62,257 nt of DNA from DATAUK01 sp036268295 (GTDB lineage: Bacteria; Actinomycetota; Actinomycetes; JAFAQI01): positions 1 through 62,257 of the forward strand of contig DATAUK010000002.1 in the NCBI GenBank assembly GCA_036268295.1. The letters are read 5' to 3'. This document shows, piece by piece, positions 1 through 9,500 of this stretch; position 1 is the first letter of the stretch; each line of letters begins with the position of its first letter. Below the pieces are notes generated by a model. The model was given only the letters and a program-made list of their open reading frames with translations, made no database searches and was not told the DNA's origin. Position numbers and translations under genes: made by a program.

Positions 1-120
1 GTAGTCGGCCACAACGGCCTGGGCGGCTGGCGCCAGAGCCACCGTGGCTCCCGTGGTGACGGTCAGTGCGGCAGCGGCAGAGATCAGGCGCACACTCGGC
101 CAGCGGGCGTATCGGTTCAC
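1..120 (-). CDS. Secreted protein, N-terminal part only
   Basis: A minus-strand reading frame begins with GTG at 120 and runs open off the left edge. A strong Shine-Dalgarno sequence (AAAGGAGGT, 126-134) supports this start. The 40 visible residues look like a classical signal peptide: basic residues near the start (NRYAR), a hydrophobic alanine-rich core, and an AQA-type cleavage site near residue 36. The mature protein is outside the window, so its function cannot be judged. The protein is exported, or anchored outside the membrane. Confidence 0.6.
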   Translation of the reverse strand, partial: MNRYARWPSVRLISAAAALTVTTGATVALAPAAQAVVADY

Positions 121-324
121 GAATGACCTCCTTTCGGAACTCGACTCGGTCGGCTCGATCCTGCCAGAACTGACCGGCCCGCGACAGCCGAAAGTAAAGA
201 AGTTGCCGAACCGAGTCCGCGGCTCGTTGCCACAGTTCGGGCTGTTGCGAGTCCGGCGGAGTGCAGGCGTTCTTCTCCAACCGACGTCAGGCTGGACGCG
301 TCTAAGTAGCGGAGGTGGACGACG

Positions 325-930
325 ATGTCCCCATCGACGCGCAACACATCGCTGGCTTGTCTTACTGCAGTCATCATCACTGCTGCAGGCTGCGGAGCAA
401 GCTCCGCGGCGGGAGGCGGAGTCCGTACGCCGGTGCAATGGACCTCGGTTGCCGCCGCTGCGAGCACTGCCAAGTCCACGACCGGTCAGAGCCGAGCACC
501 GCGATGTCACGCAAACTCCCTCAAGGCCACGGCTGGCAGCGAAAGCGACGGCAGCCGCTGGGCGGCCTCGGTAACGGTCCTTCTTCGTGATGCAAGTGGA
601 CGGGCCTGCCGCCTGACCACGAAACCGCGCCTCGGGCTCACGCAGTTGGATGGCCGTGTCATGCCGGTGAAGTTCCGCGTGGCCCGAGGCTTCGTGATTC
701 GAACCGGAGAACTGCGCGCGGACAAGAGATCGATGGCGGCGATCTACTTCACCTGGCAAAACTGGTGCGGCGCCCGTATAAGGGGCTTTCGGATCCAGGT
801 GCACCTCGGGCGCGGCCTAGGGACTCTTCGGGTTGGCCTCAACGGGCCTCCTACCGGCGCGTTCGTTCCCCACTGCGGTAGTGGCCCGTCCTTGCTGACA
901 GTTCGCGGCGCCTTCGCTCGTAACGGATAA
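325..930 (+). CDS. Putative lipoprotein, DUF4232-like
   Basis: The 201-residue product starts at ATG 325 behind GGAGGTGG (311-318). Its N-terminus is a lipoprotein signal with a lipobox-like stretch ending at Cys (ITAAGC, about residue 23), so it is probably a lipid-anchored extracellular protein. The mature part begins with a Cys (PRCHANSL) and has further cysteines (GRACRL, NWCGA, PHCGSG). The pattern resembles actinobacterial DUF4232 proteins, beta-rich extracytoplasmic domains of unknown role. Assignment is by pattern only. It could also be an unclassified lipoprotein. Confidence 0.6.
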   Translation: MSPSTRNTSLACLTAVIITAAGCGASSAAGGGVRTPVQWTSVAAAASTAKSTTGQSRAPRCHANSLKATAGSESDGSRWAASVTVLLRDASGRACRLTTKPRLGLTQLDGRVMPVKFRVARGFVIRTGELRADKRSMAAIYFTWQNWCGARIRGFRIQVHLGRGLGTLRVGLNGPPTGAFVPHCGSGPSLLTVRGAFARNG

Positions 931-1017
931 CGACCGCCAACTCCGTTTTGATCACCTGAGCGCCGGGCGCCTCTACGCTGGCCGGGTGTCAACGTGCTGC
1001 GATGGCCGAGGGTTGTG

Positions 1018-1517
1018 ATGAGCGGACGGCTCGCAGCCTCGCTGGCGATTCCGATACTGCGCTGTCTGACGAGCTGCTCCGGCGGCTCCGCTGGGCCGTC
1101 GCCGAGCAAACAGTCGCCAAGCCCGCAGTCGCCGAAACCTAGTCCGGTGGAACCTGTCGGGAGCCTCCAGCTGTTTCGGAAGCTCCTGAACTCTTGCGAG
1201 AACGGTGGCAGGGTCTTTGATACCGCCCTCGCAAGTCACCATCAGGTGTTCGGGCCGAACTTTGCGAACGAGCGAGCGGCAGCCGGCGGTTACGTCACCG
1301 CATGTACCCCCACTGTCGACGGTCTCCTTCACGATCAGTGGCCTTCTGATCTACAGGGCTTCCGCGACACCGCCGGGGGCCTCCACAGGACGGTGATCCT
1401 GATGCAGTCGTTCGCGATGGGCCACGTTCCGAACAACTGGCTGCGCTACTGAACGCCGCGAATCACCAGCTCGGCACCGACCTCGGACTACTCGAGGCCG
1501 ACACCGGGCTGTACTAA
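1018..1517 (+). pseudogene. Hypothetical lipoprotein, probable frameshift near 1430
   Basis: The intact frame runs from ATG 1018 to TGA 1450-1452 (144 aa). It has a short lipoprotein signal with a candidate lipobox LTSC, a Pro/Ser-rich linker (PSPSKQSPSPQSPKPSP), then a compact domain. Near 1430 the coding character switches frame: from 1431 a second frame reads EQLAALLNAANHQLGTDLG and ends at TAA 1515-1517, giving a natural helical C-terminus with mostly G/C third positions. One inserted base near CACGTTCCG would fuse the two into one protein of about 165 aa. I infer a recent frameshift or a sequencing error. No family was recognised. Confidence 0.45.
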
Positions 1518-1527
1518 CGCCGCTAGT

Positions 1528-1548
1528 TGTGGATAACTGTTGTCCACA
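1528..1548. promoter_or_regulatory. Two DnaA-box-like 9-mers in inverted orientation
   Basis: TGTGGATAA (1528-1536) is the reverse complement of TTATCCACA, and TTGTCCACA lies at 1540-1548, separated by 3 bases. Both are close to or identical with consensus DnaA boxes of high-GC actinobacteria. The pair also forms an inverted repeat TGTGGA/TCCACA. It lies about 80 bases upstream of the 13E12/HNH gene. There is no dnaA, dnaN or box cluster, so this is not an origin. It could be a DnaA-controlled promoter or a DnaA titration site. Confidence 0.45.
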
Positions 1549-1625
1549 GGAATCAGCGAAAGTTGTTTGTTACCAACGGTTTCCAGGGCCGGAAAGTGTC
1601 GTAGCCTGGTCGTAGGGTTCTGGCC

Positions 1626-2822
1626 ATGGGGAACTTGACGTCAGCCGCAGACGAGCTGCTCGCGCTTGACGCCCACGCGTTGCCTGGTCCGGTGTTGGCG
1701 GAGCAGATCGTGGAGATACGCCGGCAAATCAACCGGCTCGAAGCCGGCTACCTGCAACTCCTGCAAGTGTTCGACCGGACCGGTGCCGCGACCGCGGACC
1801 ACGGCTCTACCGCCGCATGGGCGAGGGCCGAGTTGCGCCTGTCGCCGAACGTCGCGTCGCGTGACGTGCATCTCGCCCGGGACCTCGCCGACAGTTTCCC
1901 GGCGACCCGCGCCGCGTTGGCGGATGGTGTGCTGTCACCCGCTCACGCGCAGCTGATCTGCTCACTGAAAGGTGAGGTCAGTGACGAGGCGATCGACGCG
2001 TCCGAACCGCACCTGGTCGACTTCGCCTCCCAAGTGACCCCGAAAGACCTCCGCGCCGCGATCGCTCACGTCAAACACACCTGGGGCCGGGACAAAGCCA
2101 AAGCCAACGAGCACGACGACTACGACAACCGGTCGTTGCACGCCTCCACCACGATGGGTGGGATCGGGGTCGGGAACTGGACCCTGCACCCAGTCGGACA
2201 CGAAACCGTCATGACCGCACTACACGCCGCGTCGCGGCCCGTCATTGGTGATGACCGGACCGCGGCGCAGCGCCGCGCTGACGCGCTCATCACCATCGCC
2301 GAACTCGCCCTATGCTCCGGCCAGCTCCCGATCAGTGGTGGCGTGAAACCGCATGTCAGCGTCATCTGCACCCTCCCCACCCTGCAAGACAAGCCCGGAT
2401 CACCAGCAGCGGACTACTCCTACGGCGCGACGAGCAGCAGCACCTGGGCGCAACGCCTGGGCTGCGATGCAGAGCTCGCCAGGATCGTGTTCGGACCCAC
2501 CGGAGAGATCCTCGACTCCGGACGCACCACCCGCACCTTCACCCCCGCGCAACGCCGCGCGATCATCGCCCGCGACCGGCACTGCATCTGGCCCGGCTGC
2601 GACGCACCCCCAGGCTGGTGCGATGCCCACCACGTCAACCACTGGGCCAACCACGGACCCACCTCCGTCACCAACGGAACCCTGCTCTGCGGCAGACACC
2701 ACGACCGGGTCCACGCCAACGGCCACCACATCCTCACCACCACCAACGGCCCCTACCGCATCGACATCACACACGACCCCGACTGGCACCCCAAACGCAA
2801 GCACAGCCCGCCGCGAAGATAA
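1626..2822 (+). CDS. 13E12-repeat family protein: DUF222 plus HNH endonuclease domain
   Basis: The 398-residue protein has an N-terminal DUF222 region (about residues 10-290, with a TAAWARAELRLSP core) and a C-terminal HNH nuclease motif (about 310-375; CIWPGCDAPPGWCDAHHV, then GTLLCGRHHDRVH) that supplies the Cys and His ligands. This architecture is the multicopy REP13E12 family of actinobacteria. In M. tuberculosis, REP13E12 copies serve as integration sites for prophage phiRv1. The biological role of these proteins is unsettled. No Shine-Dalgarno precedes ATG 1626, but TAGGGT (1613-1618) ends 7 bases before it, which suggests a leaderless transcript. DnaA-like boxes lie upstream. Confidence 0.9.
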   Translation: MGNLTSAADELLALDAHALPGPVLAEQIVEIRRQINRLEAGYLQLLQVFDRTGAATADHGSTAAWARAELRLSPNVASRDVHLARDLADSFPATRAALADGVLSPAHAQLICSLKGEVSDEAIDASEPHLVDFASQVTPKDLRAAIAHVKHTWGRDKAKANEHDDYDNRSLHASTTMGGIGVGNWTLHPVGHETVMTALHAASRPVIGDDRTAAQRRADALITIAELALCSGQLPISGGVKPHVSVICTLPTLQDKPGSPAADYSYGATSSSTWAQRLGCDAELARIVFGPTGEILDSGRTTRTFTPAQRRAIIARDRHCIWPGCDAPPGWCDAHHVNHWANHGPTSVTNGTLLCGRHHDRVHANGHHILTTTNGPYRIDITHDPDWHPKRKHSPPRR

Positions 2823-2863
2823 GCCGATAGTTCCGGCGAGAAGTCACACCAAGATCGGCAGCC

Positions 2864-3382
2864 TCACAGCGGGTCTGAGCCTGTAGCGGCGAAGGTGCTC
2901 GCGAACGCGAGATCAGGCAACGCGTCCATCCCGAAGAAGCCGACGTCAGTCGCGTCGTCGCCTGCACACAACGTGCCGCCGACGATCGCTGCTTCGAACG
3001 AGATGAAGAACGTCACACCGCTTCCCGCCTCGCCGGGATAGACCTCGATCACCTTGCCGACGCTGACCTCGAACCCGGTCTCCTCCAACGCCTCGCGACC
3101 GGCGGCCTCTCGCGGATCCTCATCCGCGTTGACGAAGCCGGCCGGCAACGCCCACTTGCCGGCAGCCGGCTCGACGCCACGGCGTACCAACAGCAACCGG
3201 CCCTCCTCATCGTGAACGACTACGCCGACCCCAACCTTCGGATCGCGGAACTGCACCCGGCCGCAGCTCGAACACGGCCGCGGTTCGCCAGGCGAAGCGG
3301 CCGCGTCAAGCCGGCCACCGCAGGCGGCGCAGAACTGCGGCGCGCGGTCACGGTCTCGGTTGTGGCGGTGGTCACGGGCCAT
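2864..3382 (-). CDS. Nudix hydrolase with N-terminal zinc ribbon
   Basis: The 172-residue product has an N-terminal zinc ribbon (CAACGG, then CSSCG; about residues 19-43) followed by a complete Nudix box, G-x5-E-x7-REALEETGF (about residues 80-105), including the catalytic REUxEExGU core. Such proteins hydrolyse nucleoside-diphosphate derivatives. The zinc ribbon layout resembles NADH pyrophosphatase-like enzymes, but the substrate cannot be read from sequence. ATG 3382 is chosen because the frame upstream has no Nudix-like content and overlaps the preceding gene. The gene lies 5 bases after the GT2 stop, so the two are probably co-transcribed. Confidence 0.85.
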   Translation of the reverse strand: MARDHRHNRDRDRAPQFCAACGGRLDAAASPGEPRPCSSCGRVQFRDPKVGVGVVVHDEEGRLLLVRRGVEPAAGKWALPAGFVNADEDPREAAGREALEETGFEVSVGKVIEVYPGEAGSGVTFFISFEAAIVGGTLCAGDDATDVGFFGMDALPDLAFASTFAATGSDPL

Positions 3383-3387
3383 CGAGG

Positions 3388-4107
3388 TCACCGCACCCGG
3401 ACCACTCGACGCGCCGCGAGGGCAAGCCAGACGTCGCGATATTGCCGGGCCCGGTGCCGCTGATCGCGCCAGCCGGTGCCGGTGACTCGATGAGAAAGCG
3501 CTGCCGGGCACTCGACGACTCGCGCCCCGCGTCGCAACGCATCGATCGTCAGCCCGGTCTCGACGCCGAAGCCGCGCGCCAGCGGCTGCACCTGGTCAAA
3601 CAGTGAGCGGGTGATGCAGCGTTGACCAGACAGCGGCGCGACGGCATGCCATCCGGTTGCCTGCTCGATCCCGGACGTCGCGAGTCGCATGACGAAACCG
3701 TGCCCGCCAGCGCCGACGGCCGGCGGCAGCACCGCGATCGTCATGTCCGCGGTTCCGGTCAGCACCGGCTCGACCAGTACGTCCGCATTCACCGCGGTCG
3801 CACCAAGATCGGCGTCGAGGAACAGCAGCGGCTGGCTGCCAAAGCCGGCGACGCGCGCCGCGTCCGCACCGCTCGCCATGGCGGCTGCCTTGCCACGCCG
3901 GTGACTGTGACGGACCACCTGCGCTCCCGACTCGGTCGCAATCCGTGAGGTGCGATCACTTGATCCGTCATCGGTCACGACCACTCGGATCACTCCCGCA
4001 ATCTTGGCCGCCGAACCGATGGTCGTTGCGATCCGTTCTTGCTCATTGAATGCGGAAATCACGACGACGACACCGGCCGCCGCATCGGTGCCTGCGGCGG
4101 CTGACAT
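3388..4107 (-). CDS. Glycosyltransferase family 2 protein
   Basis: The 239-residue cytoplasmic GT-A protein carries the usual nucleotide-sugar signature: VVVVISAFNEQERI near the N-terminus, DDGSSDRT (about residues 47-54), and the metal-binding FLDADLG (about 96-102). It has no transmembrane segment. It resembles actinobacterial dolichyl-phosphate-mannose synthase or GpgS-like enzymes, but donor and acceptor are unknown. It is immediately followed by a Nudix hydrolase, and a sulfotransferase gene is divergent, which fits a small cell-envelope glycan or metabolite decoration locus. That role is inference. Confidence 0.8.
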   Translation of the reverse strand: MSAAAGTDAAAGVVVVISAFNEQERIATTIGSAAKIAGVIRVVVTDDGSSDRTSRIATESGAQVVRHSHRRGKAAAMASGADAARVAGFGSQPLLFLDADLGATAVNADVLVEPVLTGTADMTIAVLPPAVGAGGHGFVMRLATSGIEQATGWHAVAPLSGQRCITRSLFDQVQPLARGFGVETGLTIDALRRGARVVECPAALSHRVTGTGWRDQRHRARQYRDVWLALAARRVVRVR

Positions 4108-4163
4108 AGATTCAGCCTGCCACAGCCGGCACCGACGATAACTCTCACCGCGGAGCGTGACCG

Positions 4164-5069
4164 TTGACGAGCGGGACTGTGCCGAACCTCATCGTGGTCG
4201 GCGTGAGTCGCGCCGGCACGACCATGTTGTTCAACGCGCTCTCGGCTCACCCGCAAGTTTGTGGCTCCTCGACCAAGGAGACCCGCTACTTCCAAGCGGT
4301 GCGGTATGGCGAGGCGCTTGCCCCGATCGCGACGTACCAGGCCTACTTCCGTCGCTGTGCCGGTGAGCCGGTGACGATGGAGTGCACGCCGGACTACTTC
4401 TTCGGCGGCGAGGCCACCGCGCAGGCGATCAAGGAGGTCTGCGACCCGCGGATCACGATCATCTTGCGGGAGCCGATCAGCCGGCTCATCTCGTTCTTCC
4501 GATTCATGCAGACCCGGCTGCAGCTGCCGGCCGAGATGACATTGCAGCAGTACGTCGCGCGCTGCCAGGCGGTGCCGGAGACCGACATGAACCTTCGGAG
4601 CAGCAACGTGTTCACCGGGTTGTGGAGCGGTCAGTACGCCCGGTTCCTGCCGGCCTGGCTCGAAGCGTTTCCGGGGCGTTGCGACCTCTACTTCTTTGAC
4701 GACCTGGCCAGCGATCCAGATGCGCTGCTCGCCGACCAGTGCCTCAGACTGGGTATCGACCCGGCCGCCGCACACGCGAGCGACGGGTTCAACAATCCCT
4801 CGGCCGGCTATCGAAGCCCGACCGCGCAACGGCTCGCAGCGGTCGCGGCCAAGCGGTCGCGAGCGCTGTTTCGCCGCTACCCGTCGCTCTACGTCAACGC
4901 CCGGCGCACCTATGAGGCGATCAACCAGCGGCGCTCTTGGTCGGCCACGCCGGTCGCCGAAACGTTCCGTCGCGAGATCAGCGCGGTCTACCGGCCGTGG
5001 AACGACCTGCTCGCGCAACAACTGGTCGACGCCGGAGTCGTTTCGCTGCCGTCCTGGCTCGACCAGTAG
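4164..5069 (+). CDS. PAPS-dependent sulfotransferase
   Basis: The 301-residue protein has both PAPS-binding signatures of the sulfotransferase family: the 5'-phosphosulfate loop near the N-terminus (LIVVGVSRAGTTML, about residues 9-22) and the 3'-phosphate element (IILREPISRLISFFR, about residues 98-112). It would transfer sulfate from PAPS to an unknown small molecule or glycan. The start is TTG 4164, supported by GGAG at 4152-4155 with 8-base spacing. It is divergent from the GT2/Nudix pair and directly followed by an SRPBCC gene. The acceptor cannot be predicted. Confidence 0.85.
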   Translation: MTSGTVPNLIVVGVSRAGTTMLFNALSAHPQVCGSSTKETRYFQAVRYGEALAPIATYQAYFRRCAGEPVTMECTPDYFFGGEATAQAIKEVCDPRITIILREPISRLISFFRFMQTRLQLPAEMTLQQYVARCQAVPETDMNLRSSNVFTGLWSGQYARFLPAWLEAFPGRCDLYFFDDLASDPDALLADQCLRLGIDPAAAHASDGFNNPSAGYRSPTAQRLAAVAAKRSRALFRRYPSLYVNARRTYEAINQRRSWSATPVAETFRREISAVYRPWNDLLAQQLVDAGVVSLPSWLDQ

Positions 5070-5078
5070 CGTCGAGCG

Positions 5079-5540
5079 ATGGCCACCAACGGCGACACCG
5101 AGTCCGTCGAGCGCATCATCCCGGTGCCGGCCGAGCAGATCTTCGCGTTGCTCGCCGACCCACGACGGCACAAGGACTTCGACGGAAGCGGGACGGTACG
5201 CAACGCCAAGAACGTGCCCGACCATCTCGAGCTCGGCTCGAAGTTCGGGATGTCGATGCACCTCGGCGTTCCCTACTCGATGACGAGCACGGTCATCGAG
5301 TTCGAGCCGAATCGGCGGATTGCGTGGCAGACCTGGGCGCCTGGCATCGCGAGCCGGCTGGCCGGCGGGCGGATCTGGCGGTACGAGCTCGAGCCGGTGG
5401 AGGGCGCAACGTTGGTCCGTGAGACCTGGGACATCTCGCAGGAGCGGGTCAAGGCCGTCGTGCGGCCGGCCCGCGGCAAGACGATCGCCGGCATGACCAA
5501 GACGCTGGAACGCATCGAGACCGTGCTCGCGTCGAACTAG
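5079..5540 (+). CDS. SRPBCC (START/polyketide cyclase-like) protein
   Basis: The 153-residue protein matches the SRPBCC helix-grip fold: the opening ESVERIIPVPAEQIFALLADP, a central beta-rich part with YSMTSTVIEFEPNRRIAWQTW, and a long C-terminal helix (GMTKTLERIETVL). These bind hydrophobic ligands or act as cyclases. The ligand is unknown. No Shine-Dalgarno is evident, but TAGCGT (5067-5072) ends 6 bases before ATG 5079 and reuses the sulfotransferase stop codon TAG, so an internal leaderless promoter is plausible. The gene meets menB tail to tail with a 4-base gap. Confidence 0.75.
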   Translation: MATNGDTESVERIIPVPAEQIFALLADPRRHKDFDGSGTVRNAKNVPDHLELGSKFGMSMHLGVPYSMTSTVIEFEPNRRIAWQTWAPGIASRLAGGRIWRYELEPVEGATLVRETWDISQERVKAVVRPARGKTIAGMTKTLERIETVLASN

Positions 5541-5544
5541 ATCC

Positions 5545-6459
5545 TCAGTAATACCAAGGGAAATCCGCCCAGTCCGGATCGCGGCGTTGCAAGAACGCGT
5601 CACGTCCCTCGACCGCTTCCTCGGTCATGTACCCGAGCCGGGTCGCCTCACCGGCGAACAGCTGTTGGCCGACCAGGCCGTCATCGATCGCGTTGAACGC
5701 ATACTTCAACATCCGCACCGACATCGGGCTCATTGCGTTGATCTTCGCCGCCCACTCCAAGGCGGTCGTCTCGAGTTCGGCGTGGTCGACGACTGCGTTG
5801 ACCATGCCCATCCGATGCGCCGCCTCGGCGTCGTACTCCCCGCCGAGGAAGAAGATCTCGCGGGCGAACTTCTGGCCGACCTGGCGGGCAAGGTAGGCCG
5901 ATCCGAAGCCACCATCGAAGCTGCCGACCTTCGCGTCGGTCTGCTTGAACCGGGCATGCTCGCGACTGGCCATCGTGAGGTCGCAGACGACGTGAAGGCT
6001 ATGACCGCCGCCCGCCGCCCAGCCGGGCACGACCGCGATCACGACCTTGGGCATGAACCGGATCAGACGCTGGACCTCGAGGATGTGCAGCCGACCGGCC
6101 CGCGCCGGGTCGATAGTCTCGGCGGTCTCGCCCTCGGCGTACCGGTAGCCGTCGCGGCCGCGGATCCGTTGGTCGCCACCCGAGCAGAACGCCCAGCCGC
6201 CATCCGTCGGCGACGGACCGTTGCCGGTAATGAGCACGCACCCGACATCGCCTTGCGCCCTGGCGTGGTCGAGCGCGGTGTAGAGCTCGTCGACGGTCGA
6301 GGGCCGGAACGCATTGCGGACCTCGGGCCGGTTGAAGGCGACCCGGACCGTGCCGGACTCGCGGGCCCGGTGGTAGGTGATATCGCCGAACTCGAACCCA
6401 GGGACATCGGTCCAGGCATCAGCGTCGAACAGCGGGCTGAGACTTTGTTCGTCGGTCAC
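5545..6459 (-). CDS. menB: 1,4-dihydroxy-2-naphthoyl-CoA synthase
   Basis: The 304-residue crotonase-fold enzyme performs the ring closure of o-succinylbenzoyl-CoA in menaquinone synthesis. Diagnostic features are the MenB-specific N-terminus (FGDITYHRA), the oxyanion segments WAFCSGGDQRIRGRDGY and PGWAAGGGHSLHVVCDL, the SFDGGFGSAYLARQVG motif, and the C-terminal DWADFPWYY. Length and motifs fit actinobacterial MenB very well. GTG 6459 has no Shine-Dalgarno, and TAGTAT (6466-6471, minus) ends 6 bases upstream, so the transcript is probably leaderless. No other men gene is in the window. Confidence 0.95.
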   Translation of the reverse strand: MTDEQSLSPLFDADAWTDVPGFEFGDITYHRARESGTVRVAFNRPEVRNAFRPSTVDELYTALDHARAQGDVGCVLITGNGPSPTDGGWAFCSGGDQRIRGRDGYRYAEGETAETIDPARAGRLHILEVQRLIRFMPKVVIAVVPGWAAGGGHSLHVVCDLTMASREHARFKQTDAKVGSFDGGFGSAYLARQVGQKFAREIFFLGGEYDAEAAHRMGMVNAVVDHAELETTALEWAAKINAMSPMSVRMLKYAFNAIDDGLVGQQLFAGEATRLGYMTEEAVEGRDAFLQRRDPDWADFPWYY

Positions 6460-6582
6460 CGCTCGATACTAGGAACCCGGCGGCCTCCGCCGCGCCAGGT
6501 GTCCGAGCTTCGGCCGCAGATTCGCGTCGACCCCAATCGCAAACTGGTCGCAACCTGATCGCAGCCACGGTCCAACCGAGGG

Positions 6583-9500
6583 CTAAGAGTGAGCGGCAGC
6601 GGTCGACGAGGCGCCGGGGCCGATCGCCCAACACAGATCGAGCGCCCAGGCCCGCAGTGCCGCCGGGTCGCTGACATCGGGCACGACCGCGTCCGCCCGA
6701 ACAGCACCTGCGCGCCGATCGCGTTCGAGCTCCCGGGCCCGGTCGGCAACCAGCGCCAGCTCGGCGACATCGTCCGGCGGCGCCGGCTGCCCGATCATCA
6801 GCCGCAGCTCGGCGGCCCGCTCGAGCAACGCCAGCGCCGGAAGCTCGCGGCTAGTCTGAAGCCGAGCGGTCGTCTCCAGCGCTGCTGCGAGCACCCACCG
6901 ATCGGTCGCACTGTCGAGCAGCTCGAGCGCGGCAACCACCCGGCCGGCGGCGATGGCAACAGAGTCGCCGGTGGCCGCAGGGTCAGAGCCGGTCGGGCGC
7001 TCGTCGAGGTCGAGGTCGAGGTCGAGCCTGGCGAGCGCCAGCTGAGCCAGCGCGGTCGTCGTGCGGGTGCCGGTCTGCAATCCGGCAGCGAGGGCAACCT
7101 CGGCGTACCGGCGGGCATCCTCGGCCCGGCCGAGACTGCGCGCAATCGCTGAGAGCCGGTAGGCGACGACTCCTTCAGTCGGCCGGTGGCCGAGCTCACC
7201 GAACCGCTCGAGGGCGCGCTCGCCGGCGCCGATCGCGGCGACCGGGTCGCCGGCCTTCCACCACGCGAGGTTCAACGCCGCCAGCGCATGGCCTTCCTGC
7301 AGCGGGTCGCCAGCAGCTCGAAGTACCTCTCGGGCCCGGATCAGCAGCGGGAGCGCCTCGGCGCTGCGGCTCTCGTCGGCAAGGAGCGAGCCGAGGTGCA
7401 GCAACGAGATCGCCTCCTCGGTGGCGTCATCGACGTCGCGCAGGACCGCCACAGACTCGGCAAGCAGCGCACGAGCGTTCTCGACGTCGTCACGCGCCGC
7501 CGCGATCGCTCCCAGCCGGCGCAGCACCCGGCCGAGCACCACGCGATCCTCGGCGTCAGTCGACGCGCCGGGATCGCAGAGCAGGTCGCGCGCCTCGGTG
7601 AGCAGGCGCGCACCCAGGTCGAACTCGGTCAGCCAATAGGTCAGATGCCCCATCTGCAGCAAGACCCGCGCCCGGTCGACGCCGGTGACCGGTGCCACTG
7701 CCAGCAGCCGCTGCAGCCAGGCGAGCCCCTCGCCGGGCCGGCGGGCCAGCCAGTAGTCGGCGAGCTCGGTCGCGACTCGAAGCGCAGCGCCCGCCTCGCC
7801 ACCGTCGATGCTGGCGGCTAGCGCGGCGCGGATGTGCGGACCGTCGGCGTCAAGCGCCAGCAGCATCTCCGCGCGCCGCTCGGACCGCAGCCCCGCGGCC
7901 AACCGAGCGGTACGCCGGAGTACGGCGTCGACGTACGCGCGTCCGACTGCCTGGTGCTCGGCCTCGTCGAGAAGCGTCAGGCAGTGCCGGCGTACCGAGA
8001 GCAACAGGCCGTAGCGGACGCCGGCCGGCCCGGCGCGGACCTGCACCAGGCTGCGGTCGACCAGGGTCGCGATCGCATCGAAGGTCCAGTCATCCGATGC
8101 GCCGGGCGCGGCGACATCGTGGACCAGCTCGAGGTCGGCCTCGGCCGCAAGCACCGCAAGGCGGGTCAGAACGTTCCGCAGCTCCGGCGCCAGTTCGCCG
8201 ACACTGACCGCGACCGCGCCGACGAGCCCGGCAGCCTGCTGTCCGGCACCGGCGGTCCAGCGGTCGAGATCGGCATCGACGCGGTCGGCAAGCTCGCCGA
8301 CCGAGAGCAGCCGGAGGTGACGAGCGACCAGCTCGATGCCCAGCGGGAGCCCGTCGACGAGAGTGCCCAGCCGATCGGCCGGCTCGACATCGGCCGCCGT
8401 CAGACCGAACCCCGGGTCGGACAACCGCGCCCGGTCGATCAGCAGTGCCCGGCGGTCCGCCACGGTCAGCGCACCGAGCAACATGGTGGCCTCGTCGCGC
8501 AGACCCAGCGTCTGCCGGCTGGTGACGAGCAGCCGGATGTCGGGACAGCCGGCCAACAGCTCGCCCGCCAGCCCGGCGATCTCCGCCACCCGTTGCTCGG
8601 CCGCATCGAGCACCAGCAGCCCGTCGCTCGCGGCGAGCGCCGAGCGCAGGCCGTCTCGCGGGTCGCTGGCCCGCGAGGTTGGCGACACCACGGCGAGCGC
8701 CGACTCGGCGACCGACGTCGGCGCCGGAAGTCCCTCCAGCGCGACGAACCAGACCGGTCGATCCTGGTCGCGGGCCACCTCCATCGCCAACCGGGTCTTG
8801 CCGACGCCGAGCGGGCCGAGCAACGTCACGATCCGAGAGGTCGCGAGCGCGCTCCGCAACGCCTCACGCTCGTCGACCCGGCCGACCAACCGGGTGGCAA
8901 GTCCAGGAAGTGCCCGGCCGCCGCCGGCCACTGCCGGCATGGCCGGCTTGCCCGGTGCCGCCAGCGCCGGGTCCTGGGACAGCACCGCCTGCTGCAGCCG
9001 ACGCAACGAGGGGCTCGGGTCGATTCCGAGATCCTGCGCAAGCAGGCCACGGGCCGCAGCGAAGGCCTCGAGCGCCTCGCTCTGCCGGCCGGCGCGGTAC
9101 AAGCCGAGGATCAACAGCTCCCAGCGGCGTTCCCGGTATGGCTCCGCGGTGGTCAGCCCTCGAAGCTCCGGCACCAGCCTGCCGGCCGCGTCTGCAGTTG
9201 TCGCGCCGTCAAGCGCGGCAGACGCCGCGTCTTCACGCAGCGTGTCGATCAGCTCGGCGAGCCCGGCGCATCTGGCCCTTGTCAGCTCGACATCAGCCAG
9301 GCCCTGCCCTGGCGTACCCCGCACCAGACCCAGCGCCTCACTCAGCAGCTTGCGGCGAGCCCGGCCGCCGAGCGACTGCGCCTCGCGCACCGCGTGCTCC
9401 ACCGCCGCTGCATCGGTCGGCGTGTCCAGCCGGTAGCCGTCACCGATCCGGGCGATCTCCAGGCCGACCCGCCGCAGTCGCAGGACGTAGTTGTGCAACG

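Noticed and set aside
1528..1548. Replication origin
   Set aside because: Only two DnaA-like boxes are present, with no AT-rich unwinding region and no dnaA, dnaN or parAB genes.
1626..2822. Intact prophage or insertion sequence around the 13E12 gene
   Set aside because: No integrase, transposase, terminal repeats or att-like duplications were seen on either side.
4059..5603. 514-codon open frame on the minus strand
   Set aside because: It is antisense to the sulfotransferase and SRPBCC genes, both of which carry conserved motifs.
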